From Flavobacteriales bacterium (GTDB lineage Bacteria > Bacteroidota > Bacteroidia > Flavobacteriales_D > Crocinitomicaceae), in assembly GCA_009926905.1 (NCBI GenBank), contig RFNX01000562.1, forward strand, positions 1-5,277: 5,277 nucleotides of DNA, written 5' to 3'. Shown piece after piece: positions 1 through 5,277 of the stretch. Numbering within the stretch: the first letter of the stretch is position 1; each line of letters begins with the position of its first letter. Under the pieces are notes generated by a model that was not told the DNA's origin, did not search any database, and saw nothing but the letters and a program-made list of their open reading frames with translations. The translations under genes and the position numbers were made by a program.

Positions 1-2800
1 CACCAGCACTGATACTGAAAGGCATTCCTCTTAACGCTAAGAAATAAATTCCTCCAATTGCTGAAAGCGGAATCGCAGTATAAATTAACAACCCATGCTT
101 TACAGAATTAAAAGCGAAAAATAGCAATAAGAATATCAACGCTAATGAAATTGGAACAGCAATAGAAAGTCGTGCTTTTGCTTCGTTCAAATTTTCGAAA
201 GCGCCACCATAAGTTACGTAATATCCTGAAGTAAATTTGAGGTCTTTACCTACTTTTTTTTGCAATTCTTCTACGATACTTTGAACGTCTCTACCTCTCA
301 CATTGAATCCAACAACAATTCTTCGTTTGGTGTCTTCACGTTGAATTTGATTCGGACCGTTTACAATATCGACATTTGCCAATTGCCCCAAAGGAATTTG
401 ATTGCCTTGAGGAGTTGGAATTAACAAATTTCGAATATCTTCCAATCTGTCTCGAAGCTTGTTATCCAATCTCACCACTAAATCAAAACGCTTTTCACCT
501 TCATAAACTAAACCTGTACTTTGACCAGCAAAAGCTGTATTTACAATTCGATTGATGTCTGAAATATTCAAATTGTATTGAGCAATTAAAGCACGATTAT
601 ATTTAATCACAACTTGTGGCATGCCCGTTACTGGTTCAATGTACAAATCTTGTGCTCCGTCAACAGTGTTTATAATTTTACCCAATTTCGCTGCGTAAGA
701 TGCTAAGGAATCCAAATCTTCACCGAAAATTTTACACACCACATCTTGTCGTGCACCTGTCATTAATTCATTAAAACGCATTTGTACTGGAAACTGAAAA
801 CCTGTTGTAATTCCGGGAACGTCTTTTAATGCTTTCCCCATTTTTTCAGCCAATTCAGGGAACGTTTTGGCAGAAGTCCATTCTTCTTTGTCTTTCAGAA
901 TAACCATCATATCCGCTGCTTCCATTGGCATTGGATCGGTTGGAACTTCACCACTACCAATTTTTGTCACCACTTTTTCAACTTCTGGAAATTGCGTTTT
1001 TAAAATGTGAGCAGCTTTTTGTGAATATTCAATAGTCGTATTCAAATTACTTCCCGAAAGTACTTTTGTATCAATTGCGAAATCTCCTTCTTCCAAGGCT
1101 GGTATAAATTCACCACCGAGATTGGTCATAATAAATACAGCAATGACAAACATTGTTATTACAACTCCAATAACTGTTTTAGGAAAACGAAGAATTTTTG
1201 CTAAACCACTTTGATAACGTCGTTCCACATTCCCCATTATTCTATCAGAAATATTCGGTTTATGTTTTATTGTTTTGCTCAAGAAAATCGAGCTCATCAT
1301 TGGAATATAAGTCAATGAAAGAATGAATGCACCAATCAAAGCAAAAGCAACTGTTTGTGCCATCGGTTTAAACATTTTTCCTTCAATTCCACTTAAAGAT
1401 AAAATTGGCAAATAAACAATTAAAATAATAACTTGACCAAAAACAGCACTGTTCATCATTTTTCCAGCAGAGAAACCAACTTCTTTGTCCATTTGCGTTT
1501 GTGAAATCTTATCAACTGAAGCAAATCGTTTACCATGCGTCAATTGATGCATGACGGCTTCCACAATGATAACTGCTCCATCGACAATCAATCCAAAATC
1601 CAATGCACCTAAACTCATCAAATTTCCACTTACTCCAAATGTGTTCATCATGATGATTGCAAACAACATCGCTAATGGAATGACAGATGCTACAAGAAGT
1701 CCTGCACGAACATTTCCAAGGAAAACAACTAAAACAAAAATAACAATGAGTGCACCTTCCACTAAATTTTTCTCAACTGTTCCTATGGCATTGTTTACCA
1801 TTTTTGTTCGATCCAAAAAAGGTTCAATCACAACACCTTCTGGCATCGTTTTTTGTATAAGTGCAATGCGTTCTTTGACGTTTTTAATAACATCACTGCT
1901 GTTTGCGCCTTTCAACATCATCACAATTCCACCCGCTGCTTCACCTTCATCGTTGTAACACAATGCTCCATAACGCGTCGCGAAACCGATTTTAACATCC
2001 GCTACATCTTTTATAAAAATTGGTGTACCGCCTTCAGTTGATTTAATGGAAATGTTTTCGATGTCATTGATACTTCCAATCAAACCTTCACTTCGAATGA
2101 ATAATACCGTTGGTCCTTTTTCAATGTAAGAGCCTCCCGTATTTTGATTGTTTTTTTCCAATGCATCGAACACGTCCGTGATAGACAAACCAAAAGATTG
2201 TAATTTATCTGGATTAATTGAAATTTCGAATTGTTTCAATTTACCTCCGAAACTACTAATTTCAGCAACTCCTTTTACTCCTAACAATTGTCTTCGAACA
2301 ACCCAATCTTGCATTGTTCTCAATTCAGTAGCATCGTATTTATTTTCATAGCCTTTTTTCGGTCTTAGTACATATTGATAAATTTCACCCAATCCAGTTG
2401 AAATGGGCCCTAATTCAGGTACACCAACACCTGGAGGAATTTGATTTTGTATTTTTTGAAGACGTTCTGAAACTTGCTGACGAGCCGAATAGATATCCAT
2501 ATCATCTTCAAAAACAATCGTTACTAATGAAAGACCAAAACGCGAAAAACTTCTGATTTCTTTTATTCCATCAATATTGCTATTGGCTTGTTCAATTGGA
2601 AAAGTTACCAATCGTTCAATGTCTGTGGCACCATAAGAAGATGCGACTGTAATAATTTGAACCTGATTATTTGTGATGTCAGGAACTGCATCAATTGGAA
2701 GTTTTGTTACTTCAAAAATTCCATAAATCATCAGCGCAATCGTAAAAAGGCCAACGATAAGTTTGTTCTTGAGTGAAAACTCGATTATTTTATTTAGCAT
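1..2800 (-). CDS. czcA: CzcA/CusA-family heavy-metal efflux RND pump, inner-membrane subunit (3' end outside window)
   Basis: This is the proton-driven inner-membrane pump of a tripartite system that exports metal cations across the Gram-negative envelope. I translated 933 uninterrupted codons; the left edge cuts the gene. A membrane segment at about 12-31 is followed by LPIDAVPDITNNQVQ, a hallmark of the metal-efflux RND branch. A large periplasmic region follows, then membrane segments at roughly 345-505. TM4 carries DFGLIVDGAV at 401-410, with D401, D407 and E414 matching the three acidic proton-relay residues described in Cupriavidus CzcA. GGEFIPALEEGDF lies at 562-574, after TM7. TM8 and TM9 lie near 880-925. 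The DFG-x3-DGA form suggests Zn/Co/Cd-type (HME1) rather than Cu/Ag export; that is inference. Roughly 100-130 residues of the pump are missing, and in Bacteroidota a fused CzcC-like domain may follow. ATG 2800 is chosen because it directly precedes TM1; the ATG at 2808 is out of frame and stops after four codons. No clear Shine-Dalgarno is seen. It is probably co-transcribed with the small gene at 2880-3269. Confidence 0.95.
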   Translation of the reverse strand, partial: MLNKIIEFSLKNKLIVGLFTIALMIYGIFEVTKLPIDAVPDITNNQVQIITVASSYGATDIERLVTFPIEQANSNIDGIKEIRSFSRFGLSLVTIVFEDDMDIYSARQQVSERLQKIQNQIPPGVGVPELGPISTGLGEIYQYVLRPKKGYENKYDATELRTMQDWVVRRQLLGVKGVAEISSFGGKLKQFEISINPDKLQSFGLSITDVFDALEKNNQNTGGSYIEKGPTVLFIRSEGLIGSINDIENISIKSTEGGTPIFIKDVADVKIGFATRYGALCYNDEGEAAGGIVMMLKGANSSDVIKNVKERIALIQKTMPEGVVIEPFLDRTKMVNNAIGTVEKNLVEGALIVIFVLVVFLGNVRAGLLVASVIPLAMLFAIIMMNTFGVSGNLMSLGALDFGLIVDGAVIIVEAVMHQLTHGKRFASVDKISQTQMDKEVGFSAGKMMNSAVFGQVIILIVYLPILSLSGIEGKMFKPMAQTVAFALIGAFILSLTYIPMMSSIFLSKTIKHKPNISDRIMGNVERRYQSGLAKILRFPKTVIGVVITMFVIAVFIMTNLGGEFIPALEEGDFAIDTKVLSGSNLNTTIEYSQKAAHILKTQFPEVEKVVTKIGSGEVPTDPMPMEAADMMVILKDKEEWTSAKTFPELAEKMGKALKDVPGITTGFQFPVQMRFNELMTGARQDVVCKIFGEDLDSLASYAAKLGKIINTVDGAQDLYIEPVTGMPQVVIKYNRALIAQYNLNISDINRIVNTAFAGQSTGLVYEGEKRFDLVVRLDNKLRDRLEDIRNLLIPTPQGNQIPLGQLANVDIVNGPNQIQREDTKRRIVVGFNVRGRDVQSIVEELQKKVGKDLKFTSGYYVTYGGAFENLNEAKARLSIAVPISLALIFLLLFFAFNSVKHGLLIYTAIPLSAIGGIYFLALRGMPFSISAG

Positions 2801-2806
2801 AAATTC

Positions 2807-2888
2807 ATTTGTTAATCAAATAACTTAAATAGATAAGATTAATGTGATAAAAGCACACACTTACCCTTCATTAAAATGATTAACAAAT
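2807..2888 (-). repeat. 12-bp perfect inverted repeat bracketing the leader of the metal pump gene
   Basis: ATTTGTTAATCA at 2807-2818 is the exact reverse complement of TGATTAACAAAT at 2877-2888, with 58 nt between. In the minus-strand transcript the first arm covers the last codons and stop of the small exported protein, and the second arm ends six bases before the pump ATG. A long-range stem could therefore form around the pump's translation start and a nearly complete intergenic loop. The left arm also lies inside a shorter palindrome, ATTTG-TTAAT-CAAAT (2807-2821), giving a competing 5-bp hairpin. The loop holds a 10-codon open frame, MKGKCVLLSH (2871 down to 2839, including its stop). 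I see no TAnnTTTG promoter in the spacer. The repeat is seen directly; a role as RNA switch or operator is inference. Confidence 0.5.
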
Positions 2889-3269
2889 TCTAGGCGGATG
2901 CCAAACTGAATGAAACTTATTGAAATTATAAGCTTCTTCGTAAACAGTGAATTTTTCTTCTTTCGTAGAAAATACAATTTCTTCAAAAGGAATAAATTTT
3001 ATAGCATTTTGTTCACATGTATAAACTCCAACAGAATTATTTATCGAAGTTTTTAAAGGCAAACTATTATGTTCTTTGTCTAAATCATTTATTTGACTGA
3101 AATAATGTTCTTTGACAAAAGTCAACAGAGAAGAACTAGGATTGGTTTCTAAATGTTGCTCGTAATGATCGATAAAGCTGGATAAATTCAGCAATTGAGC
3201 ACCTTGCATGTTGGGTGCAAAAGACAGCAAGAAAAAGTATGCTGCTAAAACAATTGTGATTAATCTCAT
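2880..3269 (-). CDS. small exported protein of unknown function preceding the metal pump
   Basis: This 129-residue protein has a basic first residue pair (MR) and a hydrophobic stretch at about 3-18 ending near APNMQGAQ, which reads as a signal peptide cleaved near residue 24. It is therefore probably periplasmic. The mature part is short, polar and mostly charged, with no second membrane segment. I do not recognise a named domain. From memory, small exported proteins with a comparable core (a ...HYF... stretch, then ...LPLK..., and HPP near the C-terminus) occur beside czc-type operons in Bacteroidota, but I cannot verify that here. Possible metal ligands are H35-x3-H39, H55, H67, C85, H120-x3-H124 and the C-terminal C129. 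The start is supported by a TAAATTTG box four bases upstream. It is the first gene of the unit, 79 bp ahead of the pump. A periplasmic metal-binding or sensing accessory role is inferred from position and residues only. Confidence 0.75.
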   Translation of the reverse strand: MRLITIVLAAYFFLLSFAPNMQGAQLLNLSSFIDHYEQHLETNPSSSLLTFVKEHYFSQINDLDKEHNSLPLKTSINNSVGVYTCEQNAIKFIPFEEIVFSTKEEKFTVYEEAYNFNKFHSVWHPPRIC

Positions 3270-3273
3270 GGCA

Positions 3274-3301
3274 CAAATTTAGTTCTTTATTTGAAAACAA
3301 A
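3274..3301 (-). promoter_or_regulatory. Bacteroidota-type promoter for the metal-efflux unit
   Basis: On the minus strand TAAATTTG (3281 down to 3274) matches the TAnnTTTG -7 element exactly, and ends four bases before the ATG at 3269. A TTTG (3301 down to 3298) lies 16 nt upstream as a possible -33 element; this spacing is slightly short of the usual range. Transcription would begin at or beside the start codon, so the mRNA would have practically no 5' leader. Confidence 0.6.
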
Positions 3302-3382
3302 AGTTAATTTCATTTTAAGCTGTGAATAATGCAATAATTCAGATTAATTCTAAATCACAATCAACTATTTCACGAATCAAGC

Positions 3383-3390
3383 TAACTTTG
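3383..3390 (+). promoter_or_regulatory. Bacteroidota-type -7 promoter element of trmD
   Basis: TAACTTTG matches TAnnTTTG exactly and ends four bases before the trmD ATG at 3395. No convincing TTG/TTTG -33 element lies 17-23 nt upstream. The predicted transcription start falls at about the ATG, implying a leaderless message. It also mirrors the arrangement of the divergent gene, whose -7 box sits the same four bases from its own ATG. Confidence 0.6.
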
Positions 3391-3394
3391 CAAC

Positions 3395-4072
3395 ATGCGA
3401 ATTGATATTCTTACTGTTTTACCTCAATTATTAGAAAGTCCATTTTCTGCTTCTATTATGCAACGGGCGCAAGATAAAGGGCATGTTTCGATACATGTTC
3501 ACAACATCAGAGATTACTCCAGCAACAAACATAAAAACGTGGACGATTATCAATACGGTGGTGGAGCAGGAATGGTAATGAGTATTGAACCTATTTCAGT
3601 TTTGATTGAAAAATTAAAAACAGAAAGAAAGTACGACGACATAATTTACATGACTCCTGACGGCGAAATTTTAGAGCAAAAACACTGCAATGATTTGTCT
3701 TTGAAAGAAAATATTATGATTCTTTGTGGACATTATAAAGGTGTCGATGAACGCATCCGTGTACATTATATCACCAAAGAAATTTCCATTGGCTCCTATG
3801 TTTTATCTGGTGGAGAACTTGCCGCCGCAGTTGTGGTGGATGCCGTGGTTAGATTAATCCCAGGTGTTTTGAATGATGAAACGTCTGCCTTAACAGATAG
3901 TTTTCAAGACAATTTACTGTCACCACCAGTTTATACAAGACCACCAGAATTTAACGGATGGAAAGTGCCCGATGTTTTATTGTCAGGAAATACGAAGGAA
4001 GTGGAAAAATGGCGTGATGAGCAAGCTTATCTACGCACGAAAGAAAGAAGACCTGATTTATTGGAAGAATAA
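3395..4072 (+). CDS. trmD: tRNA (guanine-N1-)-methyltransferase TrmD
   Basis: TrmD transfers a methyl group from S-adenosylmethionine to N1 of guanosine 37, next to the anticodon, which prevents +1 frameshifting. It acts in the cytoplasm as a homodimer and is essential in many bacteria. The 225-residue protein is complete, somewhat shorter than the 255-residue E. coli enzyme, mainly at the C-terminus. Visible motifs in order are YGGGAGMVMSIEPI (54-67), CGHYKGVDERI (111-121), SIGSYVLSGGEL (131-142, the trefoil-knot SAM pocket), R153 in VVRLIPGVLND, TDSF with the predicted catalytic base D168, YTRPPEFNGW (180-189) and VPDVLLSGN (191-199). K115 stands where E. coli has Glu in GRYEGIDER; I believe this is common in Bacteroidota. 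ATG 3395 gives the normal N-terminus (MRIDILTVLP). The gene is divergent from the metal-efflux unit and apparently monocistronic, converging on the TPR gene. Confidence 0.97.
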   Translation: MRIDILTVLPQLLESPFSASIMQRAQDKGHVSIHVHNIRDYSSNKHKNVDDYQYGGGAGMVMSIEPISVLIEKLKTERKYDDIIYMTPDGEILEQKHCNDLSLKENIMILCGHYKGVDERIRVHYITKEISIGSYVLSGGELAAAVVVDAVVRLIPGVLNDETSALTDSFQDNLLSPPVYTRPPEFNGWKVPDVLLSGNTKEVEKWRDEQAYLRTKERRPDLLEE

Positions 4073-4085
4073 AGTTAGATTATTC
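4067..4085. terminator. short palindrome over both convergent stop codons
   Basis: GAATAA (4067-4072) and TTATTC (4080-4085) are perfect inverted arms around a 7-base loop. Each arm is exactly the last Glu codon plus TAA stop of one gene: trmD on the plus strand and the TPR gene on the minus strand. A six-pair stem with one G-C pair is weak, and there is no good U-tract on either side. It could help bidirectional termination, but may simply reflect both genes ending in Glu-TAA. Confidence 0.25.
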
Positions 4086-4583
4086 CCAACCTCTCAATTC
4101 TTTACATGCTCGAATAAATTTCAGGTTCAAATCGATTTGCGCTTCATTGATACTAACATTGATTCCATTTGTGTAGTTTTCGATGGCTAACTCCAATTCA
4201 CCCTTATGCTGATAAAGCATTCCAGAGTAAAAATAAATATCTGAATCTTCTCGATTTCTTAGTTTTTTAGAATTCTGTAATAATGCTTCTGCTTCGTCAA
4301 AACGATGTTCTTTTATCAAAATCAAAGCATATTGTGTGTAAGTTGGAAAGTATTCTGGGTCTGCCTTTAAAGCTTTAATGTAATAGTTCTCTGCTTCGTC
4401 ATTTCTCCAAAAATTATATGCCAATTTTCCTAATTCATAAAATGGTTCTGCTTGATTAGGATAAAGCACTACTAACTCAAATAAACGATTGATTGCTCTT
4501 TCGTAGTATGCACTTTTGACATCATTTTGAACAATAAAAATCTCTTCTTTAAACTTTGCTAATTCGGAACTAAGTGGTTTCAT
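4080..4583 (-). CDS. tetratricopeptide-repeat protein
   Basis: This complete 167-residue protein consists largely of TPR units, helical hairpins that mediate protein-protein contacts. Three consecutive 34-residue units can be laid out without gaps: 45-78 (starts AEPFYELGKLAYNF), 79-112 (starts FPTYTQYALILI) and 113-146 (starts DSDIYFYSGMLYQHKGEL). A weaker helical pair precedes them at about 12-44 and a capping helix follows (147-165). There is no signal peptide or membrane segment, so it is probably cytoplasmic. No catalytic domain is present and the partner cannot be deduced. The start at 4583 is supported by a TAATTTTG box 16 bases upstream. It lies on the same strand as fabF, 106 bp downstream, but apparently has its own promoter. 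Its 3' end converges on trmD with 7 bp between stop codons. Confidence 0.9.
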   Translation of the reverse strand: MKPLSSELAKFKEEIFIVQNDVKSAYYERAINRLFELVVLYPNQAEPFYELGKLAYNFWRNDEAENYYIKALKADPEYFPTYTQYALILIKEHRFDEAEALLQNSKKLRNREDSDIYFYSGMLYQHKGELELAIENYTNGINVSINEAQIDLNLKFIRACKELRGWE

Positions 4584-4599
4584 TTTAGTTTGATTTTTT

Positions 4600-4607
4600 C
4601 AAAATTA
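4600..4607 (-). promoter_or_regulatory. Bacteroidota-type -7 promoter element of the TPR gene
   Basis: On the minus strand TAATTTTG (4607 down to 4600) matches TAnnTTTG exactly. Sixteen bases separate it from the ATG at 4583, so the leader would be about 10 nt, AT-rich and without a Shine-Dalgarno sequence. No clear TTG -33 element is seen at the right distance. AT-rich DNA makes chance matches fairly likely. Confidence 0.4.
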
Positions 4608-4633
4608 ATTTAATTTCAGGAGTTAAATATTAA

Positions 4634-4686
4634 AGGATTAAGAAAATTAATCTCTATTATCTTAACTTCTTAATTTTTCAAATCCT
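4634..4686 (-). terminator. imperfect inverted repeat just after fabF, candidate terminator
   Basis: The arms 4634-4650 and 4670-4686 can pair at 14 of 17 positions around a 19-base loop. The outer six pairs are AGGATT/AATCCT and the inner eight are AAAATTAA/TTAATTTT, with three mismatches between. An alternative perfect 8-bp stem uses ATTAAGAA (4637-4644) and TTCTTAAT (4667-4674). The structure begins three bases after the fabF stop and is followed on the minus strand by TTTAATATTT. It is AT-rich and lacks a strong G-C stem, so termination there is plausible rather than certain. Confidence 0.4.
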
Positions 4687-4689
4687 AAA

Positions 4690-5277
4690 CTATCCTTCAA
4701 ACTTTTTCATCACTACTGAGGCTATGTGTCCGCCAAATCCAAAAGTATTACTCATGGCGTATTTCATGTCTTTTTGAATCGCTTTTCCTAATGGAAAATC
4801 ATACAGATTGGCAAATTCAGGCTCTATATTTTCAGTGTTTATGGTGGGCGGAATCCAACCAGTTTCAAGTGCTTTCACGCAAGCGATAGCTTCAATTGCT
4901 CCAGCTGCTCCTAGCAAATGTCCCGTCATGGATTTTGTAGCCGAAATCGATAAAGATTGACGTTCACCAAAAACAGTTCTTGCAGCAATTAATTCAGATG
5001 TATCGCCTTGTGGAGTTGAAGTTGCGTGCATGTTTACATAATCAATTTCATCAGCTGCTATTTCTGCTTCTCTTAGCGCTTCATGCATTCCAAGTACAGC
5101 ACCAGCTCCTTCAGGATGTGTACCCGTCAAATGATAAGCGTCAGCAGCCATTCCGCCACCAATAATTTCTCCTAAAATAGTTGCGCCACGTTTTTTAGCA
5201 TGTTCGTATTCTTCTAAAATCAAAGCTCCAGCCCCCTCCCCCATTACAAATCCATCTCTAGAAATATCAAATGGTCG
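4690..5277 (-). CDS. fabF: beta-ketoacyl-[acyl-carrier-protein] synthase II FabF, C-terminal half (5' end outside window)
   Basis: FabF condenses malonyl-ACP with an acyl-ACP in the elongation cycle of fatty-acid synthesis in the cytoplasm. The window holds the last 195 codons plus the TAG stop, nearly half of a protein usually about 412 residues long. The frame stays open to the right edge, and the first residues, RPFDISRDGFVMGEGAG, match an internal FabF segment. The Met at 5244 is therefore not the start. Two of the three catalytic residues are visible: His in NMHATSTPQGD (codon 5026-5028) and His in TKSMTGHLLGAAG (codon 4918-4920). The nucleophilic Cys lies in the missing half. SNTFGFGGH near the C-terminus is the conserved gating loop; the next residue is Ile where I would expect Asn in many homologues. 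The full gene probably lies beside acpP, as is common, but that is outside the window. A hairpin follows the stop codon. Confidence 0.97.
   Translation of the reverse strand, partial: RPFDISRDGFVMGEGAGALILEEYEHAKKRGATILGEIIGGGMAADAYHLTGTHPEGAGAVLGMHEALREAEIAADEIDYVNMHATSTPQGDTSELIAARTVFGERQSLSISATKSMTGHLLGAAGAIEAIACVKALETGWIPPTINTENIEPEFANLYDFPLGKAIQKDMKYAMSNTFGFGGHIASVVMKKFEG

Noticed and set aside
1551..1958. Plus-strand open frame of 135 codons antisense to the pump gene (and shorter ones at 1853, 2148 and 2588)
   Set aside because: All lie within the continuous minus-strand pump frame, which has clear family motifs. Their translations are low-complexity Ser/Thr/Pro/Ile-rich, as expected for shadows.
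2798..2808. ATG at 2808 as the pump start
   Set aside because: It is out of frame with the pump and meets a stop after four codons; the ATG at 2800 opens the correct frame.
3972..4190. Plus-strand open frame of 72 codons overlapping the ends of trmD and the TPR gene
   Set aside because: It overlaps two well-supported genes in other frames and has no recognisable motif.
4735..4760. Ile after GFGGH in FabF as a defect
   Set aside because: The surrounding gating loop and reading frame are intact, and I cannot exclude that GGHIAS is ordinary in this lineage.
4980..5165. Plus-strand open frame antisense to fabF
   Set aside because: The minus-strand frame carries both FabF catalytic histidines; this frame is a Leu/Gln-rich shadow.
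4690..5244. A separate short gene starting at the ATG at 5244
   Set aside because: The frame continues to the window edge with RPFDISRDGFV, which matches FabF immediately upstream of this Met, so the ATG is internal.

Overview
The window looks like chromosomal DNA from an AT-rich member of the Bacteroidota, probably a flavobacterium-like organism. Three things point there. Three of the gene starts have a TAnnTTTG motif, the -7 element of Bacteroidota promoters, just upstream. Start codons lack clear Shine-Dalgarno sequences. The protein sequences (the CzcA-type pump, TrmD with GHYKGVDER, FabF with GFGGH) also fit that phylum. No species is claimed.

Layout from left to right. Positions 1-2800 (minus strand) hold the first 933 codons of a CzcA/CusA-family heavy-metal efflux RND pump, cut off by the left edge. 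A 79-bp spacer separates it from a small exported protein of unknown function (2880-3269, minus), which is transcribed first. The two look like the start of one metal-efflux transcription unit. A 12-bp perfect inverted repeat spans the spacer, with one arm over the stop codon of the small gene and the other just before the pump start. A 125-bp divergent promoter region (3270-3394) separates this unit from trmD (3395-4072, plus), which encodes the tRNA m1G37 methyltransferase. trmD converges on a tetratricopeptide-repeat protein gene (4080-4583, minus) with only 7 bp between the stop codons. Upstream of that gene on the same strand lies the 3' half of fabF (4690-5277, minus; beta-ketoacyl-ACP synthase II), cut off by the right edge.

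The window joins two housekeeping functions, tRNA modification and fatty-acid elongation, to a metal-resistance module; nothing in the sequence suggests they work together. No tRNA, rRNA, insertion sequence, CRISPR array or phage gene was seen, and no stretch over 300 bases lacks a gene. The least explained parts are the small exported protein ahead of the pump and the structured leader between them. Both divergent genes also appear to be transcribed from a start at or next to the ATG, that is, as leaderless mRNAs.
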